DNA of 64,000 bases from WLMZ01 sp963732585 (GTDB lineage: Bacteria; Actinomycetota; Acidimicrobiia; Acidimicrobiales; Ilumatobacteraceae). The translations under genes were made by a program, and so were the position numbers. A model generated the notes under the pieces. That model was not told where the DNA came from and searched no databases. It saw nothing but the letters and a program-made list of their open reading frames with translations. Where the stretch lies: NCBI GenBank assembly GCA_963732585.1, contig CAVSZY010000003.1, forward strand, positions 310,001-374,000, in the 5' to 3' direction. Positions 61,245 to 64,000 of the stretch are shown piece after piece (position 1 is the stretch's first letter; every line of letters begins with the position of its first letter).

Positions 61245-62443
61245 CGGGCGAGAACGACAAGCGGAATGCGTTGTCGGCCGACGGCAGATGGATCGCCCGG
61301 TTCGGGATCCATCGGCGCCTGGCGCTGCGATGAAGCACCTTGGCGGAGTCGTCGAGCACGACGATTCGGCCATCCACGATTTCGCCGACCCGGCAGGTGA
61401 TCCCGCCAGCGTGCGGTGCGGCCCACAGCAGTGGGTGCTCAACTGCGAGCGAGGTCGGCGCCGTCCAGGCGTCGAGGCCGCTGAGCCAACTGGCCACCGA
61501 CGGCAGCCGCGGCGACGCCATCTCGATAACAGACGTCGGCGGTCTCCGCCGGGTGGACGAGGTTGCCGATGGCGAACACCCCTGGTCGCGAGGTTTGAAA
61601 CCTGTCGTCGATGAGTGGGCCGCGGCGCGCTGGCACCATGTCGAGGTCGGCGCTACGAGCCAGTTCGTTGTCGGGTACCCAGTCGCCGGTGAACACGACA
61701 GTGTCGCATTCGATGCGTCGCCCAGTGTTCAAGGTGACAGCTTCGACCCGTCGTCGCCCGTGAATGTCGACCACCATTGCAGCAGTGATCAGCGGGACCC
61801 GGCACCGGGTGGCCAGCAGCGCCAGCGGATGATACGTCTGGTGCCGGGCGTGGTCGGTGACCATCGCCACTACCTGGCAGCCATTGTGGCGTAGCGTCAT
61901 GACCGCCGAATAGCTGACGTGTTCCGCTCCGACGATTACCGCCCGGCGCCCGACCTGCTGGTGGTGAAGGGCATCGAATTGTTGCACCGCAGCGGTCGTC
62001 AACACCCCGGCGGGCCGATCGCCAGCGACGAGGCGGGCCGCTCGCGAGCGCTCACGGACACCCGTCGCCAACACGGTCGCCCTGGCCTGGACAAACTGGG
62101 TGCCGCCTTCGGAGGTGGTCATGATGAGGCTCTCGGCGAACGAGCGCACGGTGGTCTGCAGGCGGATCTCAACCCCGACGCGGCTCGCTTCAGCAACGAG
62201 GGTGTGGGCGTATCGCCCGCCGGTTGTGATCCTGGCTGGGCGTTGTCGATCGCCGCGCCGCAGGATGAAGCCGAGGTGCTCGGTGTGGCGGGGGATGCCG
62301 CCGGCGGCTTGTTCACGTTCGAAGAGCACCACCCGTTGCACGCCACAGCGGCGCAGGGCGATCGCCGCGCCGAGACCCGCCGGGCCGCCGCCGATGACGG
62401 CGACATCGATGTCGGGGCCGTGCTGTGTCACAACCTCAGCCAC
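61234..62443 (-). pseudogene. FAD/NAD(P)-dependent oxidoreductase (GlpB-like companion of GlpA), frameshifted
   Basis: Two frames encode one flavoprotein of about 402 residues. The first (ATG 62443) carries VAVIGGGPAGLGAA, the LATGVRERSR and VIVGAEHVS nucleotide-binding segments and the FAIGNLVHPAETADVCYRDG end of the FAD domain. It then runs to a premature stop at 61439. The other frame continues from about 61508 with SVASWLSGLDAWTAP and a C-terminal beta domain that includes RRWIPNRAIHLP, typical of intact relatives. One extra base lies around 61500-61515 (GCTGCCGTCGG). Overlaps the GlpA-like gene by 16 bases. The pair likely oxidises glycerol 3-phosphate. Confidence 0.8.
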
Positions 62444-63819
62444 TCCTCACCCGGTCGGCCCGAGTGCTTGGCGGCGATGTTGCAAACTTCCGCTGCGCAG
62501 TAGAAACCCTGGCAGCGCCCGGCGAGGGCACGGGTGCGACGGCGGATGCCGTCGAAATCGGTCGCCGGCAGCGCGCAGGTGACGGCAGCGACGATCTCCG
62601 CTTCGGTGACCCGCTCGCAATGGCAGATCACCCGGCCACCCCGTTGGTACGGCCGCTGGTCTGCTTCGCCGAGCGGCGTCATCGTGATCGGCACAATCTC
62701 GCCGTCGCCCTGCGCGGCGACGGCGTCAAGAAGGCCGATCGCGCTGAGCAGGCTGGCGGCGTGCTCCGCCAGGGCCATCGACGCCGTCAATCCGGTGGAA
62801 CGAATGCCGCCGAGGCAGACGTAGCGCGCTGCGGCGTCGGCGACCACCTGGTAGTCGCTGTGCTCGGTGGCCGGGCGCAAGCCGGCATAGGACGCAGTGA
62901 CCTCCTCATCGGCCAATGCGGGTATCAGCCGCCCGGCGTCGGCCATCAATCGCTGCAGCCCGGCGGTGGTCGTGCCAGTCGCTGTGCGGTCGTCGATGTC
63001 GTCGGCGGTCGGGCCGACCATCACATTGCCGAAGACCGTTGGGGCGACGAGCACACCTTTGGTGTGCGCGGTGGGCACGGGCAACACGGTGTGCTTGAGC
63101 AGTCGCCGAGCCAGCTTGTCGAAGACGATCAGCTCGCCCCGCCGCGGCCGGATGGTGAACCCGGCGAATCCGCTGAGACGGTGCAACGTGTCGCCGTGTA
63201 AGCCCGCAGCATTGACCACGTAGCGAGCGCTGAGTTGCGACCCAGTGGCGCTGGTCAGCGTGGTCGTTTCGCTACCGATCTCCACCCCGGCGACCGCAAA
63301 ATTGGTGCGCAGGGCACAGCCGTTGGCCATCGCCTCACGGGCAAAGGCGATCGGTGTGCTCCACGGATCGATGAGGTGTTCGTCGGGAACGAGCAGACCG
63401 GCGACGGCGCCTGGCCCGAGATGCGGTTCGAGGTCGTAGACCTCATCGCTATCGACAACTCGCGTTGCCTGGTAGCCGTTTGCTACCGCCTTGGCCTGCA
63501 GCGCGTCGAGATTGTTGGCCTGCTCATCGCTCCAGGCAACAAGCACCGCACCGGTCTCCTCGACGGAGATGCCGACCGCCGCGGCATAGGCGCGCAACAG
63601 GTGATAACCCCGAGCGACGAGGCCTGCCTCGAGGGTGGCCGGGGTGGCGTCGAATCCAGTGTGCAAGATCGCCGTGTTCGCTTTGCTGGTACCAGCGCCG
63701 ACGTCCGCCCCAGCCTCGACGAGCACGACGCTGGCTGCGCCGTGGCTCAACTGGCGAGCAACGGCGGCCCCGACGACGCCTGCGCCGACGACAGCCACGT
63801 CCCACAGCGGCGCCGTCAT
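62428..63819 (-). CDS. glpA: FAD-dependent glycerol-3-phosphate dehydrogenase (GlpA-like) with BFD-type iron-sulfur domain
   Basis: A 463-residue flavoprotein. FAD motif GAGVVG at 11-16 begins a DAO-type domain (HTGFDATPATLEAGL, PDEHLIDPW, NAAGLHGD). The last 70 residues form a [2Fe-2S] BFD-like domain with CHC near 397-399 and CQGFYC near 432-437. This layout is shared by anaerobic GlpA and by some L-2-hydroxyglutarate oxidases; the partner flavoprotein downstream and a glycerol kinase upstream favour glycerol 3-phosphate. ATG 63819 overlaps the kinase stop. Confidence 0.85.
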   Translation of the reverse strand: MTAPLWDVAVVGAGVVGAAVARQLSHGAASVVLVEAGADVGAGTSKANTAILHTGFDATPATLEAGLVARGYHLLRAYAAAVGISVEETGAVLVAWSDEQANNLDALQAKAVANGYQATRVVDSDEVYDLEPHLGPGAVAGLLVPDEHLIDPWSTPIAFAREAMANGCALRTNFAVAGVEIGSETTTLTSATGSQLSARYVVNAAGLHGDTLHRLSGFAGFTIRPRRGELIVFDKLARRLLKHTVLPVPTAHTKGVLVAPTVFGNVMVGPTADDIDDRTATGTTTAGLQRLMADAGRLIPALADEEVTASYAGLRPATEHSDYQVVADAAARYVCLGGIRSTGLTASMALAEHAASLLSAIGLLDAVAAQGDGEIVPITMTPLGEADQRPYQRGGRVICHCERVTEAEIVAAVTCALPATDFDGIRRRTRALAGRCQGFYCAAEVCNIAAKHSGRPGEEWLRL

Positions 63820-64000
63820 AACGTGGCCGCCGCGTTCGCTACCCGCTGCCAGTCGTGCAGTCGCTCGGCCGCCAGCGCGCCGCTGATCATCGGCTCGAAC
63901 ACGCCAGAGGGGCACCAATCGGCGGATGGATTGTCCAGACCGGCACCGATCGAGGCCATTGCGGCCACCCCGAGGGCCGTGGCATGCAGCGACGGATAGA
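63816..64000 (-). CDS. glpK: C-terminal end of an FGGY-family carbohydrate kinase, probably glycerol kinase (partial)
   Basis: The minus-strand frame enters at the window edge and ends with TGA overlapping the glpA ATG (ATGA). The 60 visible residues (TALGVAAMASIGAGL, then VFEPMISGALAAERLHDW) fit the end of FGGY kinases: the alanine-rich nucleotide-binding helix followed by the FEP-x-Mxx end motif. Location before a GlpA/GlpB-like pair makes glycerol kinase most likely. Most of the protein lies outside the window. Confidence 0.6.
   Translation of the reverse strand, partial: YPSLHATALGVAAMASIGAGLDNPSADWCPSGVFEPMISGALAAERLHDWQRVANAAATL

Overview
The window is a dense, high-GC (roughly 60-65% by eye) bacterial chromosome segment with no rRNA, tRNA, insertion sequence, prophage or CRISPR array. 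The gene set points to Actinomycetota and, by inference, to an Acidimicrobiia-like lineage: DUF3499, DUF4032, a CitA-type short citrate synthase, MenB, an F420 biosynthesis gene (cofE), an F420/PPOX-type flavoprotein, an EthA-like Baeyer-Villiger monooxygenase and a group II truncated globin. About 55 genes fill the window, and no gap between genes exceeds about 200 bases.

Layout. 1-13.2 kb: end of a secreted protein, membrane thioredoxin, ftsH, DUF3499, CPBP protease, a large PTPS-related membrane protein, phosphomannomutase, Trm112-like protein, a secreted FDTR-repeat protein, ahcY, a YczE-like membrane protein, comF and a HAD hydrolase. 13.2-19 kb: secA, prfB, ftsE, ftsX (secretion, translation termination, division). 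19-25 kb: crotonase, a small unknown protein, a frameshifted globin, menB-trmH (menaquinone synthesis and RNA methylation), cofE, and an acyl-ACP desaturase preceded by a perfect 13-bp inverted repeat, followed by a zinc carboxypeptidase. 25.3-29.3 kb: a four-gene PotABCD/FbpABC-type importer. 29.3-38.5 kb: DinB protein, two tandem alpha/beta hydrolases (one with a ruined triad), a membrane pseudokinase, YqeY, SRPBCC protein, ribokinase, an orphan ZnuA with a Zur-like site, and a two-component system. 38.6-50.8 kb: acidic-tailed secreted protein, citrate synthase, MOSC, AAC(3)-like protein, purU, pfkA, EamA exporter, frameshifted 5'-nucleotidase, ethA, crotonase, and an ECF sigma factor with a membrane partner. 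50.9-64 kb: DUF4032 kinase-like protein, an ABC exporter with a frameshifted FtsX-type permease and a double-NBD ATPase, a PPOX protein behind a 17-bp repeat array, GDPD, an amino-acid ABC importer, a GlcG-type protein and a glycerol catabolism cluster (glpK end, GlpA-like, frameshifted GlpB-like).

Three genome-wide habits stand out. First, at least sixteen starts have a TANNNT-like -10 hexamer only 6-8 nt upstream, the signature of leaderless transcription; I used it to choose starts. Second, nearly all convergent gene pairs overlap at their 3' ends or touch, so there is no room for intrinsic terminators. Third, four otherwise intact genes carry single frameshifts, which are either decay or sequence errors.

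The most unusual element is the 17-bp tandem array before the PPOX gene (about 56779-56876). Each unit is a 6-7-codon mini-ORF whose stop codon overlaps the next start as ATGA, the last one running into the gene itself.
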